DNA of 64,000 bases, from positions 186,001 through 250,000 of the forward strand of contig NZ_JAMLJI010000001.1 of assembly GCF_023712105.1 (NCBI RefSeq). The letters are read 5' to 3'. Below, piece by piece: positions 7,036-17,759 of the stretch. Within the stretch, counting starts at the first letter, position 1, and each line of letters begins with the position of its first letter. The notes below the pieces were generated by a model, which saw only the letters and a program-made list of their open reading frames with translations, searched no databases and was not told where the DNA came from. The DNA is from Larsenimonas suaedae (GTDB lineage: Bacteria > Pseudomonadota > Gammaproteobacteria > Pseudomonadales > Halomonadaceae). Made by a program: the position numbers and the translations under genes.

Positions 7036-9714
7036 ATGGGTGAGATCGCCAGAGAGATTCTGCCAGTCAACATCGAGGACGAGCTTAAGCAGTCCTACCT
7101 CGATTACGCCATGAGCGTCATCATCGGGCGCGCGCTGCCCGATGTTCGCGATGGCCTCAAGCCCGTTCACCGACGGGTGCTTTTTGCCATGCATGAGCTT
7201 GGCAACGACTGGAACAAGCCATACAAGAAATCCGCTCGTGTCGTGGGCGACGTGATCGGTAAATATCACCCCCATGGTGATAGCGCGGTTTATGACACCA
7301 TCGTACGCATGGCGCAGAGCTTTTCGATGCGTTATGTGCTGGTGGATGGCCAGGGCAACTTCGGATCGATCGACGGCGACAGTGCTGCCGCGATGCGCTA
7401 TACCGAGGTGCGCATGGCGCGCCTGTCGCATGAACTGCTTTCGGATTTGGAAAAGGAAACCGTCGACTGGGTCGACAACTACGACGGTACCGAGCGCATC
7501 CCAGACGTGCTGCCGACCCGGGTGCCGAACCTGCTGGTCAACGGCGCGTCCGGCATTGCGGTCGGCATGGCAACCAATATTCCGCCGCACAACATGGGCG
7601 AGGTCATCAATGCCTGCCTCGCGCTCATCAATGATCACGAGCTTACCGTCGATGATCTGATGGAGTATGTTCCCGGCCCGGATTTCCCCACCGGCGGCAT
7701 CATCAACGGCCGAGCCGGCATCATGGATGCCTACCGTACCGGGCGTGGGCGTATCTATGTGCGCGCCTGTCACACGGTCGAGCATCATGAAAAGACCGGC
7801 CGCGACCACATTGTCATCACCGAGCTTCCGTATCAGGTCAACAAGGCACGACTGATCGAAAAGATCGCCGAGCTGGTCAAGGAAAAACGCATCGAAGGCA
7901 TTGCCGAACTCCGCGATGAGTCGGATAAAGAAGGCCTTCGTGTGGTGATTGAAACCAAGCGGGGCGAAAACGGCGACGTCATCGTCAATAACCTGTTCGC
8001 TCAGACGCAGCTTGAAACCGTGTTCGGCATCAACGTGGTCGCGCTCGATAACGGCCAGCCCAAGACGCTGAACCTGAAGCAGCTGCTTGAAGCCTTCATT
8101 CGCCACCGCCGTGAAGTCGTTACCCGACGAACGCTCTATGAGCTCAGAAAGGCCAAGGAGCGCGGGCACCTGCTCGAAGGTCTGACGGTTGCCATTTCGA
8201 ACATCGATGAGGTGATCGAGCTGATCAAGGCGTCCCCGTCGGCGTCTGAGGCAAAGGAAAAACTGATCAATGCCGTATGGCAGCCCGGTCAGGTGCTCGA
8301 CATGCTCGACCGTGCTGGCGCCTCGGCTTGCGAGCCGGACGACATGGAACCGGGTCGCGGCCTTTCGGAAAACCGCACGGAATACCGTCTGACGCCGGCC
8401 CAGGCTCAGGCGATTCTGGAACTGCGTCTGCACCGCCTGACCGGGCTTGAAACCGAAAAGCTTCTGGACGAGTACAAGTCCATTCTGGACAAGATCGCTG
8501 AATTAACGCGCATTCTGGCCTCCGCCGATCGGCTGATGGAAGTGATCCGCGAAGAGCTTGAGGCGGTTCGCGATCAGTACAGCGACGCTCGACTGACCGA
8601 GATCCAGACCAGTCGCAAGGACCTGACCATCGAAGACCTCATCAACGAAGAGGACATGGTGGTCACGATTTCACGCTCGGGCTATGCCAAGACGCAGCCG
8701 CTGTCGGATTATCAGGCCCAGAAACGCGGCGGGCGCGGCAAGTCGGCAACGAGCATGAAGGATGAAGACGTCATCGAGCATCTGCTGGTGGCTTCGACCC
8801 ACGACACCGTGCTGCTCTTTTCCGACAAGGGCAAGGTCTACTGGCTCAAGGTCTATGAGATGCCGCAGGCCTCCCGTGGCTCGCGCGGAAAGCCGTTGGT
8901 CAATCTGCTGCCACTTGATGACGGTGAGTGGATTACCGCGATCTTGCCGGTCAAGGAATACCGCGCCGACAGCTACATCTTCTTTGCAACCGCCAACGGC
9001 ACCGTTAAGCGAACCGGTCTCGACCAGTTCTCGCGCCCCCGAAGTGCAGGTCTGATCGCGCTGGATCTCGATGAGGGTGACCGCCTGGTTGGGGCCGCGA
9101 TTACCTCCGGTACCGATCACGCCATTTTGTGCTCGTCCAACGGCAAGGCCATCCGGTTCGATGAAACGGACGTACGCTCGATGGGGCGAACGGCGCGCGG
9201 TGTTCGAGGCATGCGCCTAACGGGCGATGCCAAGGTCATCAGCCTGATTATTCCAAAATCGACCACCATCGATGACTCGGCCGACGACGACTCGGTCGAC
9301 GCCGATGAGCCGCTGTCGGGCGATCAGCAGAGTCAGGCCTACATCCTGACGGCGTCCGAGAACGGCTATGGCAAGCGTACCCGGCTCGAGGAATTCCCGC
9401 TTCGTGGCCGAGGTGGGCAGGGCGTTATCGCGATGCAGACCTCTGAGCGTAACGGCCCGCTGGTTGCCGCAATTCAGGTGGCCGCGCTTGATGAGATGAT
9501 GATGATTACCGACCGGGGCACTCTGGTGCGTACCCGTGTCGAGGAAGTTTCGATCAGCTCGCGCAATACCCAGGGGGTGACGCTGATTCGGACCTCGAAA
9601 GGGGAGCAGCTCGTGGCGACGGTGCGTCTCGACGATCTGATTCCGGACGAAACGGAGCTGGAAGCGTCGGAAGAAGACGCGTCCGAGCTCGAGTCGGACG
9701 ATTCCGAGGCATGA
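7036..9714 (+). CDS. gyrA: DNA gyrase subunit A
   Basis: The 892-residue A subunit cuts and rejoins DNA to introduce negative supercoils together with GyrB. Numbering matches E. coli at the N terminus: the catalytic Tyr is Tyr122 (AMRYTE), and the quinolone-resistance region reads [15 protein letters not shown] with wild-type Ser83 and Asp87, so no resistance substitution is seen there. The GyrA box is present as QKRGGRGK, followed by the beta-pinwheel C-terminal domain. There is an acidic insert near residues 745-765 ([13 protein letters not shown]) and a strongly acidic tail. The ATG at 7036 has AAAGGAT about 11 bases upstream. It stands alone, with a terminator after it. Confidence 0.98.
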   Translation: MGEIAREILPVNIEDELKQSYLDYAMSVIIGRALPDVRDGLKPVHRRVLFAMHELGNDWNKPYKKSARVVGDVIGKYHPHGDSAVYDTIVRMAQSFSMRYVLVDGQGNFGSIDGDSAAAMRYTEVRMARLSHELLSDLEKETVDWVDNYDGTERIPDVLPTRVPNLLVNGASGIAVGMATNIPPHNMGEVINACLALINDHELTVDDLMEYVPGPDFPTGGIINGRAGIMDAYRTGRGRIYVRACHTVEHHEKTGRDHIVITELPYQVNKARLIEKIAELVKEKRIEGIAELRDESDKEGLRVVIETKRGENGDVIVNNLFAQTQLETVFGINVVALDNGQPKTLNLKQLLEAFIRHRREVVTRRTLYELRKAKERGHLLEGLTVAISNIDEVIELIKASPSASEAKEKLINAVWQPGQVLDMLDRAGASACEPDDMEPGRGLSENRTEYRLTPAQAQAILELRLHRLTGLETEKLLDEYKSILDKIAELTRILASADRLMEVIREELEAVRDQYSDARLTEIQTSRKDLTIEDLINEEDMVVTISRSGYAKTQPLSDYQAQKRGGRGKSATSMKDEDVIEHLLVASTHDTVLLFSDKGKVYWLKVYEMPQASRGSRGKPLVNLLPLDDGEWITAILPVKEYRADSYIFFATANGTVKRTGLDQFSRPRSAGLIALDLDEGDRLVGAAITSGTDHAILCSSNGKAIRFDETDVRSMGRTARGVRGMRLTGDAKVISLIIPKSTTIDDSADDDSVDADEPLSGDQQSQAYILTASENGYGKRTRLEEFPLRGRGGQGVIAMQTSERNGPLVAAIQVAALDEMMMITDRGTLVRTRVEEVSISSRNTQGVTLIRTSKGEQLVATVRLDDLIPDETELEASEEDASELESDDSEA

Positions 9715-9721
9715 ACAGGGG

Positions 9722-9750
9722 GCGGGTGGTGCGTGCACTGCCCGCTTTTT
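9722..9750 (+). terminator. Intrinsic terminator after gyrA
   Basis: GCGGGTGGTGC pairs with GCACTGCCCGC, including two G-U wobbles, followed by TTTTT. It starts 8 bases after the gyrA stop. Confidence 0.75.
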
Positions 9751-9823
9751 CAGGCAGGCCTTGCCTGCAGGGTGAATCAGCGAGCGGGGGACCCGTTCGT
9801 TCAGTTGGAAGGACGCTTGTCAG

Positions 9824-10903
9824 ATGACGAGACACTTTAATTTCTGCTCGGGCCCGGCAACGCTTCCGCAGGCCGTGCTCGAGCGCGCTCAGGCCGAGTT
9901 GCTCGACTATCAGGGCAAGGGCCTTTCGGTCATGGAAATGAGTCATCGAAGCGCGGATTATATGGCGATTGCCGACCGGGCAGAAGCTGACTTCCGCGAC
10001 TTGATGGGAGTGCCGGACAATTACAGCGTGCTGTTTGTCCAGGGGGGCGCCGCGACGCAGTTTGCGGCCACCGCGCTTAATCTGACCGGCAAGGGCGGTC
10101 GGGCCAACGTCATCGATACCGGCATCTGGTCCCAGAAGGCCTATAAGGAAGCTCAGCATCTGGTGGGGGCCGAGGTTATTGCCTCAAGTGATGCCAATAA
10201 CTACACCGAAGCCCCGGTTCAGGGCAGCCTTTCGCTTACCGACGACGCGGCGTATCTGCATTACACCGATAACGAAACCATCGGCGGTCTGCAGTTCGAT
10301 CACGTGCCGGAGGTGGATGTGCCGGTAGTCTGCGACATGTCGTCGTCCATTCTGTCGACGCCGGTCGATGTGTCGAAATTCGGCGTGATCTACGCAGGCG
10401 CTCAGAAAAACATCGGCCCGGCCGGCATTACGCTGGTGATCGTTCGAAACGACCTGCTCGACCGTGCGCAGTCGAGCATTCCATCGATGCTCTCCTATCA
10501 GCTCATGGCCGCCAATGGCTCGATGTACAACACTCCGGCGACCTATTCCTGGTACCTCTCTGGGCTTGTCTTTCAATGGCTGAAAGAGCAGGGCGGGGTC
10601 GAGGCGATGGCCGAGATCAACCGCCGCAAGGCGGCCAAGCTCTATCAGGCGATCGACAACAGCGGGCTTTACAATAACCCCATTGTCGAGCGCAGCCGTT
10701 CGATCATGAACGTACCGTTCACGCTTGCCGATGACGCGCTCAATTCGACGTTCTTGTCCGAAAGCGAGGCGGCGGGGCTTCTTGCGCTGAAAGGGCATCG
10801 AAGCGTTGGCGGCATGCGCGCCAGCATCTATAACGCAATGCCGGAATCAGGCGTGGACGCGCTCATCGAGTTCATGACCGATTTCGAGCGCCGACACGGT
10901 TAG
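9824..10903 (+). CDS. serC: 3-phosphoserine aminotransferase
   Basis: A 359-residue class V aminotransferase. It converts 3-phosphohydroxypyruvate and glutamate to phosphoserine in serine synthesis and also acts in PLP synthesis. The start FNFCSGPATLP is diagnostic, and the PLP-binding lysine lies in YAGAQKNIGPAG around residue 196. The ending (HRSVGGMRASIYNAMP) is the conserved substrate-binding region. AAGGA lies 10 bases before the ATG. It leads an apparent operon serC-pheA-tyrA/aroA-cmk-rpsA, an order common in gammaproteobacteria. Confidence 0.97.
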   Translation: MTRHFNFCSGPATLPQAVLERAQAELLDYQGKGLSVMEMSHRSADYMAIADRAEADFRDLMGVPDNYSVLFVQGGAATQFAATALNLTGKGGRANVIDTGIWSQKAYKEAQHLVGAEVIASSDANNYTEAPVQGSLSLTDDAAYLHYTDNETIGGLQFDHVPEVDVPVVCDMSSSILSTPVDVSKFGVIYAGAQKNIGPAGITLVIVRNDLLDRAQSSIPSMLSYQLMAANGSMYNTPATYSWYLSGLVFQWLKEQGGVEAMAEINRRKAAKLYQAIDNSGLYNNPIVERSRSIMNVPFTLADDALNSTFLSESEAAGLLALKGHRSVGGMRASIYNAMPESGVDALIEFMTDFERRHG

Positions 10904-10911
10904 GAGCGAGC

Positions 10912-12018
10912 ATGACCGATTCTTCTTCAAGCACGAGCGATTCCCTGGAATCGCTTCGTCAGCGTATCGATCAACTGGACAGCGACATTCTCGCATTGAT
11001 CAGCGAGCGCGCTCGCTGCGCGCAGCAGGTTGCAAGCGTCAAGCTGACCGAAGACCCGAGTGCAGTGTTCTACCGGCCCGAGCGCGAAGCGCGCGTGCTT
11101 AGACGTGTCATGGAGCTCAACGACGGCCCCTTGAGTAACGAGGAAATGGCGCGTCTTTTTCGCGAGATCATGTCCTCGTGTCTGGCGCTTGAGCAGCCCG
11201 TTCGTGTGGCCTATCTGGGGCCCGAGGGCACCTTTACCGAGCAGGCCGCGCTCAAGCATTTCGGGGGCAGTGCCGTGCCGGTGCCGACCAATGCGATCGA
11301 CGAGGTCTTTCGAGAGGTCGAGGCGGGCGCGACGCATTACGGCGTGGTGCCGGTCGAGAATTCAAGCGAAGGCATTGTCAGCCACACGCTCGATTCGTTC
11401 ATGGCCTCACCGTCACTCAAGATCAACGGGGAAGTGGTGCTTCGTATTCACCACCATCTGTTGGTGTCCGAGCGCACGCGCCGTGACCAGATTTCACGCA
11501 TCTACTCGCACAGTCAGTCGCTAGCGCAGTGCCGCAAGTGGCTCGATGCCCACTACCCCCATGCCGAACGGGTCGCGGTATCTTCCAACGCCGAGGCGGC
11601 GCGCCTGGTCAAGAGTGAGTGGCACAGCGCCGCGATCGCGGGCGATATGGCGGCGAAGCGCTATGAGCTTGAGCGGGTGGCCGAAAAGATCGAGGACCAG
11701 CCCGACAACTCGACCCGATTCCTGATCATCGGCACCCACGATGTGCCGCCAAGCGGCGACGACAAGACATCCATTGTGGCGGCCATGCGTAACCAGCCGG
11801 GCGCACTGCATGATCTGCTCGAGCCGTTTCACCGCCATGGCATCGACATGACGCGCCTGGAGAGTCGGCCGTCGCATAACGGTGCCTGGAGCTATGTCTT
11901 CTTTATCGATTTCAAAGGGCATGGTGATGATGAACGGGTCAAGGCAGCGCTTGCCGAGGCCTCTGAGCGTACGGCGGATTTGAAGGTGCTGGGGTCCTAT
12001 CCGGTGGGTGTTCTGTGA
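10912..12018 (+). CDS. pheA: Chorismate mutase / prephenate dehydratase (P-protein)
   Basis: A 368-residue bifunctional enzyme of phenylalanine synthesis. Residues 12-95 form an AroQ chorismate mutase (LRQRIDQLDSDILALISERA). Residues 98-275 are the prephenate dehydratase with YLGPEGTFTEQAA and the catalytic Thr in the STRF motif (DNSTRFLIIG). The C-terminal ACT domain has GALHDLLEPF and ESRPS, the phenylalanine-binding motifs, so feedback inhibition is expected. The ribosome-binding site GGAG overlaps the serC stop region, and its own stop overlaps the next GTG start as GTGA. Confidence 0.96.
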   Translation: MTDSSSSTSDSLESLRQRIDQLDSDILALISERARCAQQVASVKLTEDPSAVFYRPEREARVLRRVMELNDGPLSNEEMARLFREIMSSCLALEQPVRVAYLGPEGTFTEQAALKHFGGSAVPVPTNAIDEVFREVEAGATHYGVVPVENSSEGIVSHTLDSFMASPSLKINGEVVLRIHHHLLVSERTRRDQISRIYSHSQSLAQCRKWLDAHYPHAERVAVSSNAEAARLVKSEWHSAAIAGDMAAKRYELERVAEKIEDQPDNSTRFLIIGTHDVPPSGDDKTSIVAAMRNQPGALHDLLEPFHRHGIDMTRLESRPSHNGAWSYVFFIDFKGHGDDERVKAALAEASERTADLKVLGSYPVGVL

Positions 12019-14261
12019 CATCGGCCGCGCCTGCATCCACACCGCGAGTGCTTGAACATACCGATTCGATTCTGATTATCGGGCTTGGCATGATCGGTGC
12101 CTCCATTGCTGCGGGACTGAAAGCACAGGGGTTCAAGGGCCGGATTCTTGCAAGCGATGCCTGCCATGATGAACTCGAGGTCGGACGGTCGATGGGAATC
12201 ATCGATGCGTTCGGGTCGATCGAGGCCATGGGGCGAGAGGCCGATCTGATCGTTGTATGTGTTCCCGTGCTTGCCGTTGAGCAGGTGCTTCGTGCACTTA
12301 CACCGGTGTGGCATGATGCGCTGGTTCTGACTGACGTTGGCAGCACCAAGGCCGCGGTGCGCGAAAGCGTATGCCGGGTGTTCGGGCATGTACCGGATAA
12401 TGTAGTGCTTGGGCACCCGATTGCGGGGTCTGAGAAAAGCGGCGTCAAAGCGGCAAACCCGACGCTTTATGCCAATCACAATGTGATTTTGACGCCTGAG
12501 GCGACCAATCGGAGCGAGGCCTTCGAGCTGGTGGCATCGCTCTGGCAGCGCCTCGGCGCGCAGGTGTTGAGCATGAGCGTCGAACACCACGATGATGTTT
12601 TGGCGCGCACCAGTCATCTTCCGCACTTTCTGGCGTTTTCACTGGTCGATACGCTGGCGCGTCAGGATGAGCGGCTCGAAATATTTCAATACGCCGCAGG
12701 CGGGTTTCGTGATTTTACCCGCATTGCCGGCAGTGACCCGGTCATGTGGCGCGATGTGTTCATGGCCAACAAGACGGCCGTGCTGGATGCGCTTGATGAG
12801 TTCGAACAGGGCGTGGCGCGTTTGAGGTGCGCTGTTGAGTCAAGCGATGGCGACGCTATGCTTTCGATCTTTTCGCGCGCGAGCCACGCTCGGCATTACT
12901 TTGAAACACTCTTGAATCAGTCGAGTTATCAGTCGATGGAACAACGCAGCATTACCTATCGTGCCCAGGCCGGCGGGGCCGTCGAAGGGCGCATTCGCGT
13001 GCCGGGCGACAAGTCTATGTCTCATCGTGCCATCATGCTTGGCGCGCTGGCCGACGGCGTGACTCAGGTGGATGGTTTCCTTGAAGGTGAGGACAGTCTT
13101 GCGACCCTCCAGGCCTTTCGTGAGATGGGCGTTGCGATCGAGGGTCCGGATCAGGGGCGTGTGGTCATTCATGGCGTGGGCCTTCATGGGCTCAAGAAAC
13201 CGGATGGCCCCCTGTATGTCGGTAACTCCGGTACGGCGATGCGTCTTTTCGCAGGGCTTCTGGCCGGGCAGGAATTTGATACCGAGCTGACAGGGGACGC
13301 CTCGCTGACCAAGCGTCCGATGGGGCGCGTGGTTGACCCGCTGCGCTTGATGGGGGCGCACATCGAGTCCGCCGAGGGTGGGCGACCGCCGCTGACAATT
13401 CGAGGCGGTCAAGCGCTCAAGGGCATTGATTACGAACTTCCGATGGCGAGCGCGCAGGTGAAGTCCTGCGTTCTACTGGCGGGGCTGTACGCCGATGGTG
13501 AGACGCGCGTGACCGAGCCGGCACCGACCCGTGATCATACCGAGCGCATGCTCAATGGGTTTGGTTTTGCGGTCGACAAGCAGGGCCCGGTCGCGACCTT
13601 GCACGGCGGCGGTACGCTGCGCGGTGGCCCAATCGATGTGCCGGCGGATATTTCCTCGGCAGCGTTTTTCCTGGTGGCTGCGTCGATCACGCCCAACGCT
13701 GATCTGGTGTTGGAACATGTCGGAATCAATCCGACCCGCGTCGGGGTCATCAATATCCTGAAGGCCATGGGCGCGGACATTACACTCGAAAATCAGCACG
13801 AGGTCGGTGGCGAGCCGGTCGCGGACCTGCATGTCCGTCATGCACGGCTCAAGGGAATCGATATACCCGAGGATCAGGTGCCGCTGGCCATCGATGAGTT
13901 TCCGGTGCTGTTCATTGCGGCCGCCAATGCCGAGGGGATGACACGCCTTCGCGGGGCGGAAGAGCTTCGTGTGAAGGAGTCCGATCGTATTCAGGCGATG
14001 GCCGACGGCATGGCCGTACTCGGGATCGAACACACGGTGGTCGACGATGGCATCGATATCGTGGGGGGTAAGTACGGGGGTGGCGTCGTCGATAGCCTGG
14101 GTGATCACCGAATCGCGATGGCCTTTGCCGTGGCGGCGCTGAACGCCAGTGAAACGATCTCCATTCGCGACTGCGCCAATGTGGCCACGTCCTTCCCCAA
14201 TTTTCTCGAGCTTGCCGAACGACTCGGCATGCGCATCAGTGCCGAGGAGAGCGATGAGTGA
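12015..14261 (+). CDS. tyrA-aroA: Fused prephenate dehydrogenase (TyrA) and EPSP synthase (AroA)
   Basis: A 748-residue two-domain enzyme. Residues 1-300 are a TyrA dehydrogenase with the Rossmann motif IIGLGMIGASIA and the HPIAGSEKSG active-site stretch (tyrosine branch). Residues 308-748 are a complete EPSP synthase with RVPGDKSMSHRA, GNSGTAMRL, RPMGRVVDPL and RGAEELRVKESDR, acting in the shikimate pathway. The GNSGTAMRL segment differs from the GNAGTAMRP of E. coli-type enzymes. Translation starts with GTG overlapping the pheA stop. An internal in-frame ATG at 12936 could start a free AroA, but no good ribosome-binding site precedes it. The hisC-type gene often found between pheA and tyrA in Pseudomonas is absent. 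Confidence 0.96.
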   Translation: MTSAAPASTPRVLEHTDSILIIGLGMIGASIAAGLKAQGFKGRILASDACHDELEVGRSMGIIDAFGSIEAMGREADLIVVCVPVLAVEQVLRALTPVWHDALVLTDVGSTKAAVRESVCRVFGHVPDNVVLGHPIAGSEKSGVKAANPTLYANHNVILTPEATNRSEAFELVASLWQRLGAQVLSMSVEHHDDVLARTSHLPHFLAFSLVDTLARQDERLEIFQYAAGGFRDFTRIAGSDPVMWRDVFMANKTAVLDALDEFEQGVARLRCAVESSDGDAMLSIFSRASHARHYFETLLNQSSYQSMEQRSITYRAQAGGAVEGRIRVPGDKSMSHRAIMLGALADGVTQVDGFLEGEDSLATLQAFREMGVAIEGPDQGRVVIHGVGLHGLKKPDGPLYVGNSGTAMRLFAGLLAGQEFDTELTGDASLTKRPMGRVVDPLRLMGAHIESAEGGRPPLTIRGGQALKGIDYELPMASAQVKSCVLLAGLYADGETRVTEPAPTRDHTERMLNGFGFAVDKQGPVATLHGGGTLRGGPIDVPADISSAAFFLVAASITPNADLVLEHVGINPTRVGVINILKAMGADITLENQHEVGGEPVADLHVRHARLKGIDIPEDQVPLAIDEFPVLFIAAANAEGMTRLRGAEELRVKESDRIQAMADGMAVLGIEHTVVDDGIDIVGGKYGGGVVDSLGDHRIAMAFAVAALNASETISIRDCANVATSFPNFLELAERLGMRISAEESDE

Positions 14262-14940
14262 TTCAGCGATGGCGCCGGTAATTGCAATCGATGGGCCGGG
14301 CGGTGCGGGCAAGGGTACGATCAGCCGTCGTATCGCAGAGACGCTTGGGTGGCATCTTCTTGATTCGGGAGCGATCTATCGCTTGGCTGCGCTCGACTGC
14401 GAGCGTCGCCAGCTGCCGATCGACGATGAGGCGCTGGTCGCTCATGCGGCGTCCGAGCTTGAAATCGATTTCATTCCAGTCGATGGCGGAACCAGAATAC
14501 TTTTGGGCGGCGATGACGTAAGTCAGGCGATTCGCAATGAAGCCATTGGTGCGATTGCCTCACGGATTGCGGCCTATCCAGTGGTGCGCAGCGCGCTTTT
14601 GGAACGCCAGCGTGACTTTGCCAAGGCGCCGGGTTTGGTGGCCGATGGCCGTGATATGGGAACGGTTGTCTTTCCGGATGCCTCGCTCAAGATCTTTCTT
14701 ACGGCAAGCGCCGATGAGCGAGCGCGCAGACGCCACCGTCAGTTGCAGGAGGCGGGCATACATGCTAGCCTGCCCGATCTTCTGGAAGAGATAAAAGCGC
14801 GCGATGATCGGGACATGAATCGATCGTCCTCGCCTCTGGTTGCAGCCGAAGACGCTGTTACGCTCGATACCACCGAGCTTTCCATCGAAGACGTCATCAC
14901 ACGAATCACTGCATTGATCTCCAAACGACATATCGTGTAG
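14254..14940 (+). CDS. cmk: Cytidylate kinase
   Basis: A 228-residue kinase that phosphorylates CMP and dCMP. The P-loop GPGGAGKGT lies at residues 12-20, followed by LDSGAIYRLAAL (substrate site) and VADGRDMGTVVFPDA. The more usual SGAMYR is SGAIYR here. The ATG at 14254 overlaps the aroA end as ATGAGTGA and has GAGGAG a few bases upstream, so coupling is likely. An upstream in-frame start exists but would read far into aroA. It precedes rpsA, as in many gammaproteobacteria. Confidence 0.95.
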   Translation: MSDSAMAPVIAIDGPGGAGKGTISRRIAETLGWHLLDSGAIYRLAALDCERRQLPIDDEALVAHAASELEIDFIPVDGGTRILLGGDDVSQAIRNEAIGAIASRIAAYPVVRSALLERQRDFAKAPGLVADGRDMGTVVFPDASLKIFLTASADERARRRHRQLQEAGIHASLPDLLEEIKARDDRDMNRSSSPLVAAEDAVTLDTTELSIEDVITRITALISKRHIV

Positions 14941-15113
14941 TCATTCATTAAAAGGCCCCGGCCAGGTGTCATGGGGTGCGCAGATAGAACTCTGGAAATC
15001 TGCGTACGTCGAACCAGCGTTAACGCCCCCGGGGAAAGTCGATTGGCCCGTGCTTGCTGGTGGCGCGGAGAGATAGCGGTAAACACCGCTTCACGTTGAG
15101 ATATAGGAACATC
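14941..15113 (+). promoter_or_regulatory. rpsA leader with hairpins, possible S1 autoregulation site
   Basis: The 173-base leader holds a CGCAGAT/ATCTGCG stem (14979-14985 with 14998-15004) and a hairpin AGCGGT-AAAC-ACCGCT at 15075-15090, ending 23 bases before the ATG. In E. coli, folded hairpins in the rpsA leader mediate S1 autoregulation. Similar use here is inferred, not shown. Confidence 0.4.
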
Positions 15114-16799
15114 ATGAGCGAAAGTTTTGCTGAACTGTTTGAACAGTCACTTCAGGACATCAATATGGAGCCGGGCGCAATCGTCATGGCCTCCGTTGTG
15201 GATGTTGACGGCGACTGGATCACTGTTAACGCCGGACTGAAGTCTGAAGGCCAAATTCCGGCCGCCCAGTTCAAAAACGAAAATGGTGAACTGACGATCG
15301 GCATCGGCGACGAAGTTAAGGTCGCTCTGGAAGCCGTCGAAGATGGCTTTGGCGAAACTCGCCTGTCGCGCGAAAAAGCGAAGCGCGCGGAAGCCTGGAA
15401 AGAACTGGAAGCTGCGTTTGAAGACGATGAAGTCGTCAAGGGCATCATCAACGGGAAGGTCAAAGGTGGTTTTACCGTCGATGTCAATTCCATTCGTGCG
15501 TTCCTGCCCGGTTCACTGGTAGACGTTCGTCCGGTTCGCGATACCGCGCACCTCGAGAACAAAGAGCTGGACTTCAAGGTCATCAAGCTCGATCCGAAAC
15601 GCAACAACGTTGTCGTTTCCCGTCGTGCTGTTCTTGAAGCTGAAAACAGTGCCGAGCGCGAAGCGCTGCTGGCAACGCTTCAGGAAGGTCAGCAGATCAA
15701 CGGTATCGTCAAGAACCTCACCGACTACGGCGCGTTCGTTGACCTCGGTGGCGTTGACGGCCTGCTGCACATCACCGATATGGCTTGGAAGCGCATCAAG
15801 CATCCGAGCGAAATCGTAGCTGTTGGCGATGAAATCAACGTCAAGGTTCTGAAGTTCGATCGTGAGCGCAACCGCGTTTCTCTTGGTCTCAAGCAGCTGG
15901 GCGAAGATCCCTGGGTCAACATCAAGGGTCGTTATCCGGAAAACACCAAGGTTACAGCACGCGTAACCAACCTGACCGACTACGGCTGCTTCGCCGAGCT
16001 CGAAGAGGGTGTCGAAGGTCTGGTTCACGTCTCCGAAATGGACTGGACCAACAAGAACATTCATCCGTCCAAGGTTGTTCAGGTCGGTGACGACATCGGC
16101 GTCATGGTTCTTGATATCGACGAAGAGCGTCGTCGTATCTCGCTCGGCATCAAGCAGTGCACTCCGAACCCGTGGGAAGAGTTCAACTCTCACTTCAACA
16201 AGGGTGACCGCGTCACTGGTACCATCAAGTCCATTACCGATTTCGGTATCTTCATCGGTCTTGATGGCGGCATCGACGGTCTGGTGCACCTGTCTGACAT
16301 CTCCTGGTCCGAGACCGGTGAAGAAGCAGTGCGCAACTACAAGAAAGGCGACGAAGCTGAAGCCGTCATCCTTTCTATCGACCCCGAGCGTGAGCGCATC
16401 TCTCTGGGTATCAAGCAGCTCGAGAGCGACCCGGTTTCTGAATACCTCGCCGTAAACGACAAGGGCGCACTGGTTACCGGTCGTGTTGTCGAGGTAGATG
16501 CCAAGGAAGCCTATGTTGAGCTGGCAACAGACGTTATCGCTGTGCTCAAGGCCTCCGAGATCAGTGCTGACCGTGTGGAAGATGCACGCAACGTTCTAAA
16601 CGAAGGCGACAGCGTCGAAGCCCGCATTGCCAACGTTGACCGAAAGAACCGTGTCATCAACCTGTCCATCAAAGCGAAGGAACAGGCCGACACACGCAAG
16701 ACCATGCGCACCATGCGCGATCAGGAGCCGGAAGGCACGACCTCCGGCCCGACTACCATCGGTGATCTGATCAAGCAGCAAATGGAACAGGATTCCTGA
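15114..16799 (+). CDS. rpsA: 30S ribosomal protein S1
   Basis: A 561-residue protein with six S1 RNA-binding repeats, each marked by patterns such as [17 protein letters not shown] and [11 protein letters not shown]. It binds mRNA on the small subunit and is needed for initiation on structured or weakly primed messages. The length equals the usual proteobacterial S1. The start at 15114 ([13 protein letters not shown]) has AGGA 6 bases upstream. Codon use is more biased than in its neighbours, as expected for a highly expressed gene. A terminator follows directly, and the ihfB gene usually found next is absent. Confidence 0.98.
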   Translation: MSESFAELFEQSLQDINMEPGAIVMASVVDVDGDWITVNAGLKSEGQIPAAQFKNENGELTIGIGDEVKVALEAVEDGFGETRLSREKAKRAEAWKELEAAFEDDEVVKGIINGKVKGGFTVDVNSIRAFLPGSLVDVRPVRDTAHLENKELDFKVIKLDPKRNNVVVSRRAVLEAENSAEREALLATLQEGQQINGIVKNLTDYGAFVDLGGVDGLLHITDMAWKRIKHPSEIVAVGDEINVKVLKFDRERNRVSLGLKQLGEDPWVNIKGRYPENTKVTARVTNLTDYGCFAELEEGVEGLVHVSEMDWTNKNIHPSKVVQVGDDIGVMVLDIDEERRRISLGIKQCTPNPWEEFNSHFNKGDRVTGTIKSITDFGIFIGLDGGIDGLVHLSDISWSETGEEAVRNYKKGDEAEAVILSIDPERERISLGIKQLESDPVSEYLAVNDKGALVTGRVVEVDAKEAYVELATDVIAVLKASEISADRVEDARNVLNEGDSVEARIANVDRKNRVINLSIKAKEQADTRKTMRTMRDQEPEGTTSGPTTIGDLIKQQMEQDS

Positions 16800-16820
16800 G
16801 TCCATAGCCGCTAACGAAAA

Positions 16821-16847
16821 AGCCGCCCATTTGGGCGGCTTTTTTTA
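16821..16847 (+). terminator. Intrinsic terminator after rpsA
   Basis: AGCCGCCCA and TGGGCGGCT form a perfect stem with a short loop, followed by seven T and preceded by A5. It lies 22 bases after the rpsA stop and could also serve the convergent rnt. Confidence 0.92.
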
Positions 16848-16904
16848 TGTCGCCAACCCATGTGAAGCATGAGCGGCGAACGTCTTGCGATGCCGTGACT
16901 TAAC

Positions 16905-17570
16905 CTAGAGGTCGTCCATTCCCTGTTCCTGAAGCGTCATGTTCCATCCGCCCAGATCCTTGTACCGATTGACCATGGCGCAAAAGAGGTCGGCCGTGCG
17001 CTCGGTGTCGTAACGGGCTGAATGTGCTTCCTGATTGTCGAACGGAATGCCTGCGGCGCGGCAGGCGCGTGCCAGAACGGTCTGACCGTAAACAAATCCA
17101 GCAAGTGTTGCCGTGTCAAAACTTGAAAACGGGTGGAACGGGTTTCGTTTGATGCCCTGACGTTCATTGGCTGCGTTCAGAAAGCCGTGGTCGAAGGCAG
17201 CGTTGTGTCCGACCAGGATGGCACGTGTGCAACCATGTGACTTGACGGCCTTGCGGACGGGTTTGAGCAGGCTTTCAAGCGCTGTCTTTTCATCGACGGA
17301 GATGTCCTTGCGAAACGGGCTATCGAGCTGGATGCCGGTGAAATCGAGCGCGGCCTGTTCGATATTTGCACCATCGAAGGGTGTGACATGAAAGGCATGC
17401 GTGCTGTCCGGCAACAGGTTGCCATGATCGTCCATGGTCAGAAGTGTTGCCGCAATTTCGAGAATGGCATCGGTTTTCGCATTGAATCCGCCAGTCTCCA
17501 GATCGACCACCACGGGCAGAAAGCCGCGAAAACGTCGCGCCATCGCGCCCATTGGGTTGGCGTCGGTCAT
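16905..17570 (-). CDS. rnt: Ribonuclease T
   Basis: A 221-residue DEDD-family 3'-5' exonuclease that trims tRNA and 5S/23S rRNA ends. Exo I is [10 protein letters not shown] (catalytic Asp and Glu, residues 21-30), Exo II is [13 protein letters not shown], and Exo III is [10 protein letters not shown] with the conserved His and Asp. The start is supported by AAGGAC 5-6 bases upstream. It is convergent to rpsA and divergent from argG. Confidence 0.95.
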   Translation of the reverse strand: MTDANPMGAMARRFRGFLPVVVDLETGGFNAKTDAILEIAATLLTMDDHGNLLPDSTHAFHVTPFDGANIEQAALDFTGIQLDSPFRKDISVDEKTALESLLKPVRKAVKSHGCTRAILVGHNAAFDHGFLNAANERQGIKRNPFHPFSSFDTATLAGFVYGQTVLARACRAAGIPFDNQEAHSARYDTERTADLFCAMVNRYKDLGGWNMTLQEQGMDDL

Positions 17571-17659
17571 AGGGTGTCCTTAAGTGGGTGACCGGGAAGT
17601 ATGTCGCGCCAAGTGTAACAGGTAAGTGGATAAGCGTCTCACGCGTGGCGATTGCGGTA

Positions 17660-17686
17660 TTCGAAGTCCGGGTCGCTCGTTATAAT
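17660..17686 (+). promoter_or_regulatory. Candidate promoter of argG
   Basis: A perfect TATAAT at 17681-17686 lies 73 bases before the argG start. The best -35 candidate, TTCGAA at 17660-17665, leaves a 15-base spacer, which is short. No convincing ArgR box was found. Confidence 0.45.
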
Positions 17687-17759
17687 TGCAGAGAACATCA
17701 AGGCTTGGGTGGGTCAGGTGCTGTTGCCCCACCTCGTCATCATCAACAAGGAGAGCAGC

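Noticed and set aside
6916-8433. A 505-codon open frame opposite gyrA
   Set aside because: It lies fully inside gyrA on the other strand. High-GC genes often show such long antisense frames; the protein has no recognised motif.
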